Part shown: positions 39,504 to 49,133 of the stretch, one piece after another
How the letters are laid out: every line of letters begins with the position of its first letter
Position numbering within the stretch: the first letter of the stretch is position 1
Assembly: GCF_015350975.1 (NCBI RefSeq)
Contig: NZ_JADKRX010000005.1
Coordinates: 1 to 64,000 of the forward strand
Reading direction: 5' to 3'
DNA from: Curtobacterium sp. VKM Ac-1395
GTDB taxonomy: Bacteria; Actinomycetota; Actinomycetes; Actinomycetales; Microbacteriaceae
DNA length: 64,000 nucleotides
Notes under the pieces: generated by a model
The model's input: only the letters and a program-made list of their open reading frames with translations
What the model was told of the DNA's origin: nothing
Databases searched by the model: none
Position numbers and translations under genes: made by a program

Positions 39504-40940
39504 ATGGCCGGCGATGGATGGCAGACACCAGGGGCGGGCGGGGGCCCTGCCGGTGGGCAGCAGTCCGGTGGACAGCAGTCCGGTGGACAGCAGTCCGGTG
39601 GACAGCAGTCGGGTGGACAGCAGGGTCCTCAGCCGGGAGGCCCGCGGTACGGCACGACGCCGCCTCCGTCTCCGACACCCCCACCTCCAGGGCACGGGTC
39701 CGGTCCGACACCGCCGTCACGTCCGGTGATCCCGCTGCGCCCGCTCGGGCTCGGTGACGTGCTGGCCGGCGCGTTCACCGTGTTCCGGCGCAACGCGCGC
39801 GTGCTGCTCCTCTGGAGCCTGCTGCTCTCCGGCGTGCTCGGCCTGGCGTCCACCGTCGCCACGACCCTCGGGCAGCGGTCGCTGCAGGAGCGGATGCTCT
39901 CCGCGATCGGCACGGGGACCGGTACCGGGTCCGGACCCGGCTCGGACGCCGACGCGATCACCGCGGGCTCGGTCACGCTCTACATCCTGCTCGCGCTCGG
40001 GGTGCCGTTCCTGGCGTTCCTGGCACGCGGGTTCCTCGTCGCCCCGGTCGCGGTCGACACCGGGCAGCGGGTGCTCGGCCGGCGCGGCACGTTCCGCGGG
40101 CTCTGGGCGCTCCTCGAGGGCCGGCGGCTGTCGGTGCTGTGGTGGATGCTCCTGCAGCTCGCGGCCGGCGCGGTGATCGGCGCGGTGTTCGTGGCCGTGC
40201 TGATCGGCTTCTTCGGGGCGCTGGGCGCGACGGACACGGCGATCGGCGGGTTCTTCCTGGCGCTCCTCGGGCTCGGGCTCGTCTTCGGGCTGCTCGTGGC
40301 CTTCTTCGCCACCCGGTTCGCCTTCACGGTGCCGACCATCGCGCTCGAGGGCCGCGGGGTGTTCTCCGCCGCCGCGCAGTCCTGGCGGCTGACCCGCGGT
40401 GCGTTCTGGCGGACGTTCGGCATCCTGCTCCTCGTGCAGATCGCCTTCAGCATCGTCGCGGGCATCGCGAGCACGCCGCTCACCCTCGGCGTCTCGCTGT
40501 TCTCCGGCGTGTTCGACCCGCTCGGGCAGACCACGGGGCGCCCGGGTGGCCTGTCGGCCGGAGCCGTCGTCGCGCTCGTGGTCGGCAGCCTCCTGACGAT
40601 CGCGGTGCAGTGCATCACGGACGTCCTGAGCGCCTCGGTGACCACCTTCCTGGCGATCGACCGCCGCATCCGGACCGAGGCCCTCGACCAGCGCATCGCG
40701 GCGCACCTGGAGACCGGCCAGCCCGCGGACCCGTTCGCCCCCGCACAGCCCGTCGCCCAGCGTCCGTGGCCGCAGCAGCCGCAGCAGACGTGGGGTCCGC
40801 CGCCTCCGCCGTGGGGTCCGCAACCGCCGCTGGGCCGACAGCCGCAGCAGTGGGGCGGGCAGCAGCAGCCGCCGCAGTGGGATGGGCAGCAGCCGCAACC
40901 GCCGCAGTGGGGTCCGTCGCGACCGGACGGGCGGGGATGA
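39504..40940 (+). CDS. Polytopic membrane protein, GDPD membrane-domain type
   Basis: 478 residues. Residues 1-70 are low-complexity: five GGQQS units coded by 15-bp repeats, then Pro/Thr-rich. A membrane domain (about 78-400, six or more helices) starts PLGLGDVLAGAFTVFRRNARV, like the membrane domain of some glycerophosphodiester phosphodiesterases, but no catalytic GDPD domain is present. Residues 405-478 are Pro/Gln/Trp-rich (WGPPPPPWGPQPP). ATG with GAGGGGG about eight bases upstream. First gene of the 39504-45238 operon, next gene overlapping by ATGA. Confidence 0.8.
   Translation: MAGDGWQTPGAGGGPAGGQQSGGQQSGGQQSGGQQSGGQQGPQPGGPRYGTTPPPSPTPPPPGHGSGPTPPSRPVIPLRPLGLGDVLAGAFTVFRRNARVLLLWSLLLSGVLGLASTVATTLGQRSLQERMLSAIGTGTGTGSGPGSDADAITAGSVTLYILLALGVPFLAFLARGFLVAPVAVDTGQRVLGRRGTFRGLWALLEGRRLSVLWWMLLQLAAGAVIGAVFVAVLIGFFGALGATDTAIGGFFLALLGLGLVFGLLVAFFATRFAFTVPTIALEGRGVFSAAAQSWRLTRGAFWRTFGILLLVQIAFSIVAGIASTPLTLGVSLFSGVFDPLGQTTGRPGGLSAGAVVALVVGSLLTIAVQCITDVLSASVTTFLAIDRRIRTEALDQRIAAHLETGQPADPFAPAQPVAQRPWPQQPQQTWGPPPPPWGPQPPLGRQPQQWGGQQQPPQWDGQQPQPPQWGPSRPDGRG
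39552..39623 (+). repeat. Tandem 15-bp repeats coding GGQQS
   Basis: Units at 39552, 39567, 39582, 39597 and a 12-base partial at 39612 spell GGTGGACAGCAGTCC with single changes. Near-identity at the DNA level shows recent expansion; copy number can change without breaking the frame. Confidence 0.9.
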
Positions 40941-41578
40941 CGAGCGTCGACCCCGACCAGGCCCGGCGACTCCTCGAGCGGGAGCTCGAGCGCGGCGAGT
41001 ACAGCGGCGCGCACGTGACCTGGTGGGACCGGGCGTCGCAGGACGTCCTGGCGTGGTTCAGTTCGCTCCGTCCGGACGGCGTCGGCGGTGTCGGGCTCAG
41101 CCGCACGCTGCTCGTCGTGGCGATCGTCGTGCTCGTCGCGGTGGTCGTGCTCGTCGTCGTCTCGCGCGGACTGCCACGGCGCCGCGCCCGGCTCCGGGCG
41201 GACGACGTCCGCGGAGTCCTCGACGACGACGACCTGCGCTCGGCCGCCACCATCGCCTCCGCCGCCCGCGCCGCGATGCGCGACGGGGACTGGTCGACCG
41301 CCGTGCTCGAGGGCTACCGGGCCGTCGCCCGTGGTCTCGGTGAGCGCGACCTCGTCCCCGACGTCCCCGGAGCGACCGCAGGCGCGATCGCGGTCCGGGC
41401 CTCCCGGCCGTTCCCGGCGTTCCGCGACGACCTGCACCGGGCAGCGACGACGTTCGACGACGTGCGGTACCTCGGGCTCGACACCGACGAGGCTGCAGCG
41501 CGTCAGGTCCTCGACACCGAGGACCGGCTCCGCACGGCCCGACCGGTCCGGACGGACGGGCCGGTGGTCCCCGCATGA
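40937..41578 (+). CDS. DUF4129-type membrane protein
   Basis: 213 residues. One helix (about 55-77, LLVVAIVVLVAVVVLVVVS) after a polar N-terminus, and a C-terminal domain (about 95-205) with DGDWSTAVLEGYRAVARGL and DDVRYLGLDTDEA, the layout of DUF4129 proteins often found in MoxR/DUF58 loci. ATG overlaps the upstream stop (ATGA). Function unknown; probably part of a membrane complex with the following genes. Confidence 0.8.
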   Translation: MTSVDPDQARRLLERELERGEYSGAHVTWWDRASQDVLAWFSSLRPDGVGGVGLSRTLLVVAIVVLVAVVVLVVVSRGLPRRRARLRADDVRGVLDDDDLRSAATIASAARAAMRDGDWSTAVLEGYRAVARGLGERDLVPDVPGATAGAIAVRASRPFPAFRDDLHRAATTFDDVRYLGLDTDEAAARQVLDTEDRLRTARPVRTDGPVVPA

Positions 41579-42876
41579 CCACGACGACGACCGCCACGAC
41601 GACGCCGACGCGCGACCGCGGCACCGCCAGCCCGGGTGCGCCGACGCCGGACGGGCAGCGCGAGGGCCGACGGTTCCGCGTCGTGTTCTGGGTCGCCATC
41701 GTGCTGGTCGGGCTCCTGCTCGCGGCGGTCACGGCGGCGGTCGGCAGTGGATCCAGCCCCACGGACACCCCGCTCGACCCCGGGTCGGCGACCGCGAGCG
41801 GTTCGAAGGCGCTCGTCCGGGTCCTCGAGCAGCGCGGCACCACGGTCGACGTCGTCCGGGACGCCGACCGGGTCGACCCCGACGGCACGGTCCTCGTCGA
41901 CGACTCCGCCGGCGTCCTCTCCGCGGGCGTCGCACGGCGCATCGCGCGCTCGGCGTCGGACGTCGTGCTCGTCACCACCGACCCGGGCGTCCTCGAGTCC
42001 TTCCGCGTCCGCGCCGACCCGGCCGGACCCGTCGAGTCGACCGAGCCGGTCTCGACGGCCGCGTGCGGGATCCCCGCGGCCCGGAGTGCCCGGTCGGTCA
42101 CCCCGACCGGCTCCGGGTACACGGTGCGGGCGTCCGCCGGCACGCGCTGCGCCCCGGACGGCACCGGCAGCGCCCGCGTCTGGGGACTCGTCCGGACGGA
42201 CACCGCCACGGGGACCGTGACGCTCGTCGGCACCACCGACGCGTTCCGCAACGACACCGTCACGACCGCGGGGAACGCGGCGCTGGCACTCGGCCTGCTC
42301 GGTGGCGCCGACCACCTGTCCTGGTACGTGCCCCGTGCGGGGAGCACCGACGCCGCCCCGTCGCTCGGTGACCTCGCTCCCCCGTGGGTGCCGAGCGCGA
42401 TCGGCATGGCCGCAGCGGTGGCGATCGCCGCCGGCGTCTGGCGCGGCCGTCGGCTCGGCCCGCTCGTCGTCGAGTCGATGCCCGTCGTGGTCCGCGCCTC
42501 GGAGACGACCGAGGGCCGAGCACGCCTCTACGCCAGGACCCGCGACCGCACCCATGCGCTCGACACCCTCCGGGTCGCGGCCCTCCGCCGGGTCGGTCGC
42601 TCGCTCGGGCTCCCCCGCTCCGCCCACGTCGACGAGGTCGTCCGCCGTGCCGCCGACGCCACCTGCCTGCCGGCGGCACGGGTCGGCGCCGTGCTCGTCG
42701 GCGGACCGACGCCCGACGACCGAGCGCTCGTCGACGGTGCTGCCGCGATCGACGACCTGGAACGCGCCGTGCGGCGAGCCGTCACCGGGGACGCACCACG
42801 AGCCTCCCGGCCGACCGACCCGACCGCCACCGGAACCACACACCTGACCGACCCCCGACCAGGAGGACGACCGTGA
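41575..42876 (+). CDS. DUF4350-type membrane protein
   Basis: 433 residues. A Thr-rich start, one helix at about 36-58, an extracytoplasmic alpha/beta domain (about 75-265: SGSKALVRVLEQRGTTVDVV, DGTVLVDDSAGVL) like DUF4350, a second helix near 280-298, and a cytoplasmic tail with Arg/Ala-rich helices. Overlaps both neighbours (ATGA upstream, GTGA downstream), so it is co-translated with the DUF4129 protein and MoxR. Confidence 0.8.
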   Translation: MTTTTTATTTPTRDRGTASPGAPTPDGQREGRRFRVVFWVAIVLVGLLLAAVTAAVGSGSSPTDTPLDPGSATASGSKALVRVLEQRGTTVDVVRDADRVDPDGTVLVDDSAGVLSAGVARRIARSASDVVLVTTDPGVLESFRVRADPAGPVESTEPVSTAACGIPAARSARSVTPTGSGYTVRASAGTRCAPDGTGSARVWGLVRTDTATGTVTLVGTTDAFRNDTVTTAGNAALALGLLGGADHLSWYVPRAGSTDAAPSLGDLAPPWVPSAIGMAAAVAIAAGVWRGRRLGPLVVESMPVVVRASETTEGRARLYARTRDRTHALDTLRVAALRRVGRSLGLPRSAHVDEVVRRAADATCLPAARVGAVLVGGPTPDDRALVDGAAAIDDLERAVRRAVTGDAPRASRPTDPTATGTTHLTDPRPGGRP

Positions 42877-43868
42877 CCGACCTGCCCACCACCACCGGCG
42901 CCACCGGCGCCACGACGACCGATGAGCTCCGCGACGCCTTCACCCGCGTGCGCGTCGAGGTCGGCAAAGCCGTCGTCGGGCAGGAGGGTGCCGTCTCCGG
43001 GATGATCGTCGGGCTGCTGGCGCAGGGCCACGTCCTGCTGGAGGGCGTCCCCGGTGTCGCGAAGACCCTGCTGGTGCGGAGCCTCGCCGCCGCGATGTCG
43101 CTCGACACCAAGCGCATCCAGTTCACCCCGGACCTGATGCCCGGCGACGTCACCGGGTCGCTCGTCTACGACGCCTCCACCGGGACCTTCCCGTTCCGCG
43201 AGGGGCCCGTCTTCACGAACGTGCTCCTCGCCGACGAGGTGAACCGCACGCCACCGAAGACGCAGTCCGCGCTGCTCGAGGCCATGGAGGAACGCCAGGT
43301 CAGCGTCGACGGGTCGCCGAAGCTGCTCCCCGACCCGTTCTTCGTCGCGGCGACGATGAACCCGATCGAGTTCGAGGGCACCTACACGCTGCCAGAGGCC
43401 CAGCTCGACCGCTTCCTGATGAAGCTCACCCTCGACGTCCCGCCGCGGGACGTCGAGTGGCAGGTGCTCCGCCGGCACGCCGACGGGTTCGTCCCGCGGG
43501 ACGTCCGCTCGGCGGGGATCGTGCCGGTCGTCGGGGCGGACGAGGTCCTCGCCGCCCAACGCGCGGTGCGCGCTGTCGGTGCCCGGGACGACGTGCTCGC
43601 GTACATCGTCGACCTCGCCCGTGCGACCCGGCAGGCGCCGTCGGTGCGGGTCGGGGTCAGCCCCCGCGGTGCCACGGCCCTGCTCGCGGCCGCGAAGGCC
43701 TGGGCGTGGCTCACCGGCTACGACGGCATCACGCCCGACCACGTCCAGGCGATGCTGCTGCCCGTGTGGCGGCACCGGCTGCGGGTCGCCGCGGACGCCG
43801 AGCTCGAGGGCGTCGGCGCCGACGGCGTGCTGCAGCAGGTGCTCGAGCAGGTGCGGGTGCCGATCTAG
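42873..43868 (+). CDS. moxR: MoxR-family AAA+ ATPase
   Basis: 331 residues. Walker A GVPGVAKTLLVRSL near 52, Walker B VLLADEVNRTPPKTQSALLE near 117, sensor 1 in FFVAATMNPIEFEGTY, and the sensor 2/lid domain with VRVGVSPRGATALLAAAKAW. MoxR ATPases act as chaperones for von Willebrand A-type partners, here presumably the DUF58 protein. GTG start overlaps the previous stop (GTGA) and has AGGAGG seven bases upstream. Confidence 0.95.
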   Translation: MTDLPTTTGATGATTTDELRDAFTRVRVEVGKAVVGQEGAVSGMIVGLLAQGHVLLEGVPGVAKTLLVRSLAAAMSLDTKRIQFTPDLMPGDVTGSLVYDASTGTFPFREGPVFTNVLLADEVNRTPPKTQSALLEAMEERQVSVDGSPKLLPDPFFVAATMNPIEFEGTYTLPEAQLDRFLMKLTLDVPPRDVEWQVLRRHADGFVPRDVRSAGIVPVVGADEVLAAQRAVRAVGARDDVLAYIVDLARATRQAPSVRVGVSPRGATALLAAAKAWAWLTGYDGITPDHVQAMLLPVWRHRLRVAADAELEGVGADGVLQQVLEQVRVPI

Positions 43869-45238
43869 TGGCGGTCTCCGGCCGGTTCGTCGCGCTCCTC
43901 GCCGTCGCGATCGTCCCCACCGTGCTGTTCGCCAGCGGGTGGGGCGGTGTCGCGTGGGCGGGTGTCGTCGTGCTCGCCGCGGTGCTGGACCTGGTGCTCG
44001 CAGCAGATCTGGCAGCTGTACGGATCGAGCGGCGGATGCCCCGGCTGGCCCGGCGGGACACCGTCGCCGACGCGACGCTCGTCCTCGCGAACGACGGCCG
44101 TCGTCCCCTGCGCGCCGAGGTCCGCGACATGTGGGAGCCCTCCGCCGGTCATGCACCACGACGGATCCGGATGACCGTCCCCGCCGAGGAACGCCGCACC
44201 GCCAGGATGCGCTTCGCCCCCTTCCGGCGCGGACGTCGTCGGAGTGCGGGTGTCGCTGTCCGCGCGTTCGGCCCGCTCGGGCTCGCAGCGCGGCAACGGG
44301 TGATCCCGACGGCCGCGGAGCTCGTCGTGACGCCGCCGTTCCGGTCGCGTCGACACCTGCCCTCGCGGCTCGCCCGGCTCCGGGAGCTCGACGGCGAGAC
44401 GACGCTGCAGCTCCGCGGACACGGCACCGAGTTCGACTCGTTGCGCGACTACGTGCGCGGGGACGACGTCCGGTCGATCGACTGGCGGGCCACGGCACGG
44501 CGGCAGGACCTCGTCGTGCGGACCTGGCGCCCCGAGCGGGACCGGCGCGTGGTCGTCGTCGTCGACGCCGGGCGTGCCGGCGCCGGACGCGTCGGCGACG
44601 AACCCCGCCTGGACACCTTCATCGAGACCGCCCTGCTCGTCGGCGCCCTCGCCGCGGCCGCTGGGGACCGGGTCGACCTGGTGGTCCTCGACGACCAGCC
44701 GCGCGGACGCGTGCACGGGGCGACCCGCGTCGACGTCGTGCAGCGGTTCGGGGAGACGCTCGCGCTCGCGGAACCGGGACTCGCCGCGACCGACTGGTCC
44801 TCGGTGCCGGCGCTGGTGGACAGCGTCACGACGCAGCGGTCCCTCGTGGTGCTCGCGACCAGTCTCGACTCCGTCGGGGCGTCAGCCGACCTGCTCACGA
44901 TGCTGCCGGCGCTCGCGCGACGGCACGCGGTGGTGGTGACGGCCGTGGACGACCCGGCCGTGGCGGCGATGGCGGGGCATGGCGGCGCCGGACGGGGTGG
45001 CGGGCCGGGTGCGAGCCTCCCGGTCGGTGCCGGCGGTGGTGCCGGTGGTGTGGGTGCGGGCGGTGCCGGGCGCGACGTCTACCGTCGTGCGGCGGCGGAG
45101 CGGACCCTGCTCGACGCGGACGGCGTGGCGGACGTGGCCCGTCGAGCCGGCGTCGAGGTCGTGCACGGGGCACCGGAGTCGGTGCCGCCGATGGTGGCCG
45201 ACGCCTACCTGCGGGCGAAGGCAGCCGGGCGGCTCTGA
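43868..45238 (+). CDS. DUF58 domain protein (VWA-like partner of MoxR)
   Basis: 456 residues. Two N-terminal helices, a beta domain (about 45-150), then DUF58: FDSLRDYVRGDDVRSIDWRA near 200 and RRVVVVVDAGRAGAGRV with a MIDAS-like start. GTG start sharing one base with the moxR TAG. Odd: a Gly/Ala run (residues about 375-405, GGGAGGVGAGGAGR) interrupts the C-terminal part. The short codon patch at 44000-44025 (GCA GCA GAT, GCT GTA) is richer in A/T than its surroundings. Confidence 0.9.
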   Translation: MAVSGRFVALLAVAIVPTVLFASGWGGVAWAGVVVLAAVLDLVLAADLAAVRIERRMPRLARRDTVADATLVLANDGRRPLRAEVRDMWEPSAGHAPRRIRMTVPAEERRTARMRFAPFRRGRRRSAGVAVRAFGPLGLAARQRVIPTAAELVVTPPFRSRRHLPSRLARLRELDGETTLQLRGHGTEFDSLRDYVRGDDVRSIDWRATARRQDLVVRTWRPERDRRVVVVVDAGRAGAGRVGDEPRLDTFIETALLVGALAAAAGDRVDLVVLDDQPRGRVHGATRVDVVQRFGETLALAEPGLAATDWSSVPALVDSVTTQRSLVVLATSLDSVGASADLLTMLPALARRHAVVVTAVDDPAVAAMAGHGGAGRGGGPGASLPVGAGGGAGGVGAGGAGRDVYRRAAAERTLLDADGVADVARRAGVEVVHGAPESVPPMVADAYLRAKAAGRL

Positions 45239-45255
45239 GGACGGGCAGCCCGTCC
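45239..45255. terminator. Short hairpin between convergent genes
   Basis: GGACGG and CCGTCC pair around GCAGC right after the DUF58 stop; the SpoIIM-like gene ends 24 bases farther on the other strand. Short for this genome, so a modest call. Confidence 0.45.
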
Positions 45256-45278
45256 GTGTGGGGCGTGCATCCGTGCGG

Positions 45279-46274
45279 TCAGCCGGCGACGATCGCCGCG
45301 GTGCCGCGGTCGAACTCCTCGACGTCGCCGCGCTCCCCCGCCCGGTACGCCCGACGTCCGAGCACCCACTGGTAGGTCAGCACGGCGGCGAGGGCCACCG
45401 TGCCGATGCCGATCTTCACCGGCCACGGCCAGTCCTGGCGAGTGACGGTGCCCTCGATGATGCCGGACAGCAGCAGGGTCAGCACCAGGCCGATGGCCAC
45501 GGCGATGAGCGCGCGGCCGTCCTCGGCGAGGGCCTGTGCCCGCGTGCGCTGCCCGGGAGCGACCCACGACCAGAAGATCATCAGCCCGGCCGCGGCCGCG
45601 AGGAACACCGAGTAGAGCTCGAGCTGGCCGTGCGGGGCGATGTAGAGGAAGAAGTCACCGAGCCGACCCTGCGAGTGCATGATCGCCCCGGACACGCCGA
45701 GGTTCAGAGCGTTCTGCCCGACCGCGGCCGGCACGAACAGGCCCGTGATGCCGAAGGCCACCATCCGCGCGGCGACGAACGCGTTGTTCGTCCACACCTG
45801 GGCCGAGAACGCCCCGAGCCCGTGGTCGGAGTAGTAGTCGACGAAGTCCTGGGTGGCGTACTGCCGCAGGGCGGCGTCGGTGCCGAACGTGGCGACCGCC
45901 CCCGGGGTCTCGGTGATCCACACGCCCGTGATGACCGCGATGGCGACCGTGGCGACCGTCACCCAGATCGTCACCCAGCGGATCCGGTACAGGGCAGCCG
46001 GCAGCTGGAGCGCGAAGAACGCGGTGAGCATCGTCAGCGGGTCGGTGGGCGCGCCGGTGAACCGCAACCGGGCGCGGTACAGCCGCAGCGAGAGCCGGTC
46101 CCCGGTCGCCGAGCGTGGGGCGACGCCGCGGATGCGTGCGAGGTCGGTCGCGGCGGACTGGTACCCCGTGAGGAGGCGGTCGACGTCCTCGCCGGAGGTG
46201 GTCCGGCGGCGGGTCAGGCGGTCGAGCTCGTCCCACTGGTCGCGGTGCGTCGCCGAGTACGCGTCCAGGTCCAT
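45279..46274 (-). CDS. SpoIIM-like membrane protein
   Basis: 331 residues. A soluble N-terminal part (1 to about 95: DAYSATHRDQWDELDRLTRR), then about six helices with the ALNLGVSGAIMHSQGRLGDF loop and APHGQLELYSVFLAAAAGL, the SpoIIM (stage II sporulation protein M) signature. The organism need not sporulate; the family is widespread in actinobacteria next to RDD, DUF58 and MoxR genes. ATG with a GAGGGGGG run about seven bases upstream. It is divergent from the RDD gene across a 106-base gap holding a 36-bp tandem repeat. Confidence 0.85.
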   Translation of the reverse strand: MDLDAYSATHRDQWDELDRLTRRRTTSGEDVDRLLTGYQSAATDLARIRGVAPRSATGDRLSLRLYRARLRFTGAPTDPLTMLTAFFALQLPAALYRIRWVTIWVTVATVAIAVITGVWITETPGAVATFGTDAALRQYATQDFVDYYSDHGLGAFSAQVWTNNAFVAARMVAFGITGLFVPAAVGQNALNLGVSGAIMHSQGRLGDFFLYIAPHGQLELYSVFLAAAAGLMIFWSWVAPGQRTRAQALAEDGRALIAVAIGLVLTLLLSGIIEGTVTRQDWPWPVKIGIGTVALAAVLTYQWVLGRRAYRAGERGDVEEFDRGTAAIVAG

Positions 46275-46302
46275 GCTGTTCCCCCCTCGTGCCACGGTGC
46301 GT

Positions 46303-46374
46303 CCCGGCGTGGTCGCGCCGGACGCGTTCCCGGTTCGACCCGGCATGGTCGCGCCGGGGTCGTTCCGACACAAT
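46303..46374. repeat. Imperfect tandem 36-bp repeat in a divergent promoter gap
   Basis: Both units begin CCCGGCRTGGTCGCGCCGG, at 46303 and 46339 (R is G or A). The second merges into the CACAAT -10 of the RDD gene. They fill most of the gap between the SpoIIM-like and RDD starts and could bind a regulator of both. Confidence 0.6.
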
Positions 46375-46380
46375 GGAACC

Positions 46381-47250
46381 ATGCCGAAGCGACGGACGAC
46401 CCGGGACCTCGCCGATGCCCGTTTCGTCCGGGCCCTCGACGAGACCTCCGACGAGCTCGTCGTCGGTGAGGCCGTCGCACTCGACGTCGTCCCCGCGGGC
46501 ATCGCGCTCCGGCTGGCAGCGGGGCTCCTCGACGGTGCATGCCTGATCGCGCTGTACCTCATGCTGCTGCTCGGGTTCCTGCGGGTCGTCCCGGCCGGCA
46601 TCGACCAGGCGTGGATCGCCGCGGCGCTGATCGCCTCGCTCGTCACCGTCCTCGTGCTGGTGCCCGCGGCCGTGGAGACCGTGACGCAGGGCAAGAGCGT
46701 CGGTCGGTACGCCCTCGGCACCCGGGTCGTGCGGGTCGACGGTGGCGCGGTGTCGTTCCGGCACGCGTTCACACGGTCGCTCGTCGGCGTGCTCGAGCTG
46801 TGGACGACCTTCGGCTCGGTGGCGATGGTCGTTGCCCTCTTCGGCTCGAGGCCGCGGCGACTCGGGGACCTGCTCGCCGGGACCGTCGTGCAGCACGAGC
46901 GACTGCCGCAGTCGACGGACCCGGTCGTGCTCCTGCCGCCGTCCCTCGTCGGGTGGTCAGCCGTCGCCGACGTCCGGGCGCTCCCCCAGCGCCTCGAGAA
47001 CCGACTCGGAGCGTTCTTCCGCGGTGCCGCGTCGGTGCGACCCGAGCTCCGGGACGCCACCGCGCTCGCACTCGCCGCCGAGGTCGCCGAGTACGCACAC
47101 CCGGTGCCGCCCGTGCCCGCGGTGGAGTTCCTGGCGGGGGTCGTCGCACTCCGGCGCGAGCGCGACCTGCGGGCGTTCGGGTCCCGCGCACGGACGCTCG
47201 CCGACGCCACGGCGACGGCTGGGGCGCGGCCGCCGGGCTTCCCGCGCTGA
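46381..47250 (+). CDS. RDD-family membrane protein
   Basis: 289 residues. RDD domain (about 35-170) with LRLAAGLLDGACLIALYL (the D of the RDD-type signature), GKSVGRYALGTRVVRVDGG and RPRRLGDLLAGTVVQ; three or four helices, then a soluble C-terminal 120 residues with alpha-helical character. Some RDD proteins are Na+/H+ carriers or assembly factors; not determined here. ATG six bases after CACAAT, with no Shine-Dalgarno (leaderless pattern). Adjacent to the SpoIIM/DUF58/MoxR group. Confidence 0.85.
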   Translation: MPKRRTTRDLADARFVRALDETSDELVVGEAVALDVVPAGIALRLAAGLLDGACLIALYLMLLLGFLRVVPAGIDQAWIAAALIASLVTVLVLVPAAVETVTQGKSVGRYALGTRVVRVDGGAVSFRHAFTRSLVGVLELWTTFGSVAMVVALFGSRPRRLGDLLAGTVVQHERLPQSTDPVVLLPPSLVGWSAVADVRALPQRLENRLGAFFRGAASVRPELRDATALALAAEVAEYAHPVPPVPAVEFLAGVVALRRERDLRAFGSRARTLADATATAGARPPGFPR

Positions 47251-47278
47251 GGCGCTGGCGCGGCGCGGGGCCCGGCTG

Positions 47279-47331
47279 CCCGGCCCGGCCCGGCCCGGCA
47301 CGCCGCACCCGGCCCGGCCCGGCCCGGCCCC
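47279..47331. repeat. CGGCC pentamer tracts
   Basis: Two runs of the five-base unit CGGCC (about 47281-47299 and 47308-47331), interrupted by ACGCCGCAC, lie 30 bases past the RDD stop. Short-unit tracts like this slip easily during replication and are likely to vary between strains. Confidence 0.7.
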
Positions 47332-47336
47332 ACAAA

Positions 47337-47396
47337 ACACCGGTGTTCGTCGTTCGCGCCGCGTGAGTTCGCGGCGCAAAGACCGAACACCGGTGT
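47337..47396. repeat. Dispersed 60-bp dyad element, copy 3
   Basis: ACACCGGTGT at 47337-47346 and 47387-47396, 50 bp apart. Centre GCGCCGCG, TGAGTT loop, CGCGGCGC: eight perfect pairs. It lies between the convergent RDD and ahcY genes, 87 and 65 bases from their stops. Confidence 0.88.
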
Positions 47397-47400
47397 TTCT

Positions 47401-47436
47401 GCAGCCGCCGCAGCCGCCGCAGCCGCCGCAGCCGCT
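47401..47436. repeat. Four tandem GCAGCCGCC units
   Basis: Nine-base units at 47401, 47410, 47419 and 47428 (the last GCAGCCGCT) directly follow dyad copy 3 and precede the ahcY stop by 25 bases. Confidence 0.75.
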
Positions 47437-47460
47437 TGAGCAGCCGCAGGCGGACGGGCC

Positions 47461-48939
<1,479 letters not shown>

Positions 48940-48963
48940 GCGGTCAGTCTCCCACGGGCCCCC

Positions 48964-49023
48964 GACACCTCCCGCAGGTGGGAGACACCTCCCGCAGGTG
49001 GGAGACACCTCCCGCAGGTGGGA
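48964..49023. repeat. Three perfect 20-bp repeats in front of ahcY
   Basis: GACACCTCCCGCAGGTGGGA occurs at 48964, 48984 and 49004 without a mismatch. Each unit has an internal dyad (CACCT-CCCGC-AGGTG; also CTCCC...GGGAG across joints). They lie 25 to 84 bases upstream of the ahcY start, where promoter and operator elements belong. Confidence 0.9.
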
Positions 49024-49067
49024 GCCGGTCGTCCTGGACGGTGCCGGTGGTCGCGGTGGTGGGGCGG

Positions 49068-49089
49068 GCCTCCAGGCCGGACAGGAGGC
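49068..49089 (-). terminator. Hairpin behind the DUF3499 gene
   Basis: GCCTCC and GGAGGC pair around ten bases, 45 bases beyond the DUF3499 stop. The arms match those behind whiB2 at 54266. Short stem; moderate support. Confidence 0.4.
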
Positions 49090-49133
49090 TCGGACCACCC
49101 GGGTGGGCCGGCCTGCGTACGCGGACGGCCGGG

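Noticed and set aside
46303-46380. Upstream in-frame extension of the RDD gene
   Set aside because: It would run through the tandem repeat and the -10; the ATG six bases after CACAAT is the better start.
48964-49023. CRISPR-like array upstream of ahcY
   Set aside because: Three direct 20-bp units with no spacers and no cas genes; a tandem repeat, not CRISPR.
48940-49030. SAH riboswitch in front of ahcY
   Set aside because: The G/C-rich leader is the tandem repeat; the conserved core of the SAH aptamer was not seen.
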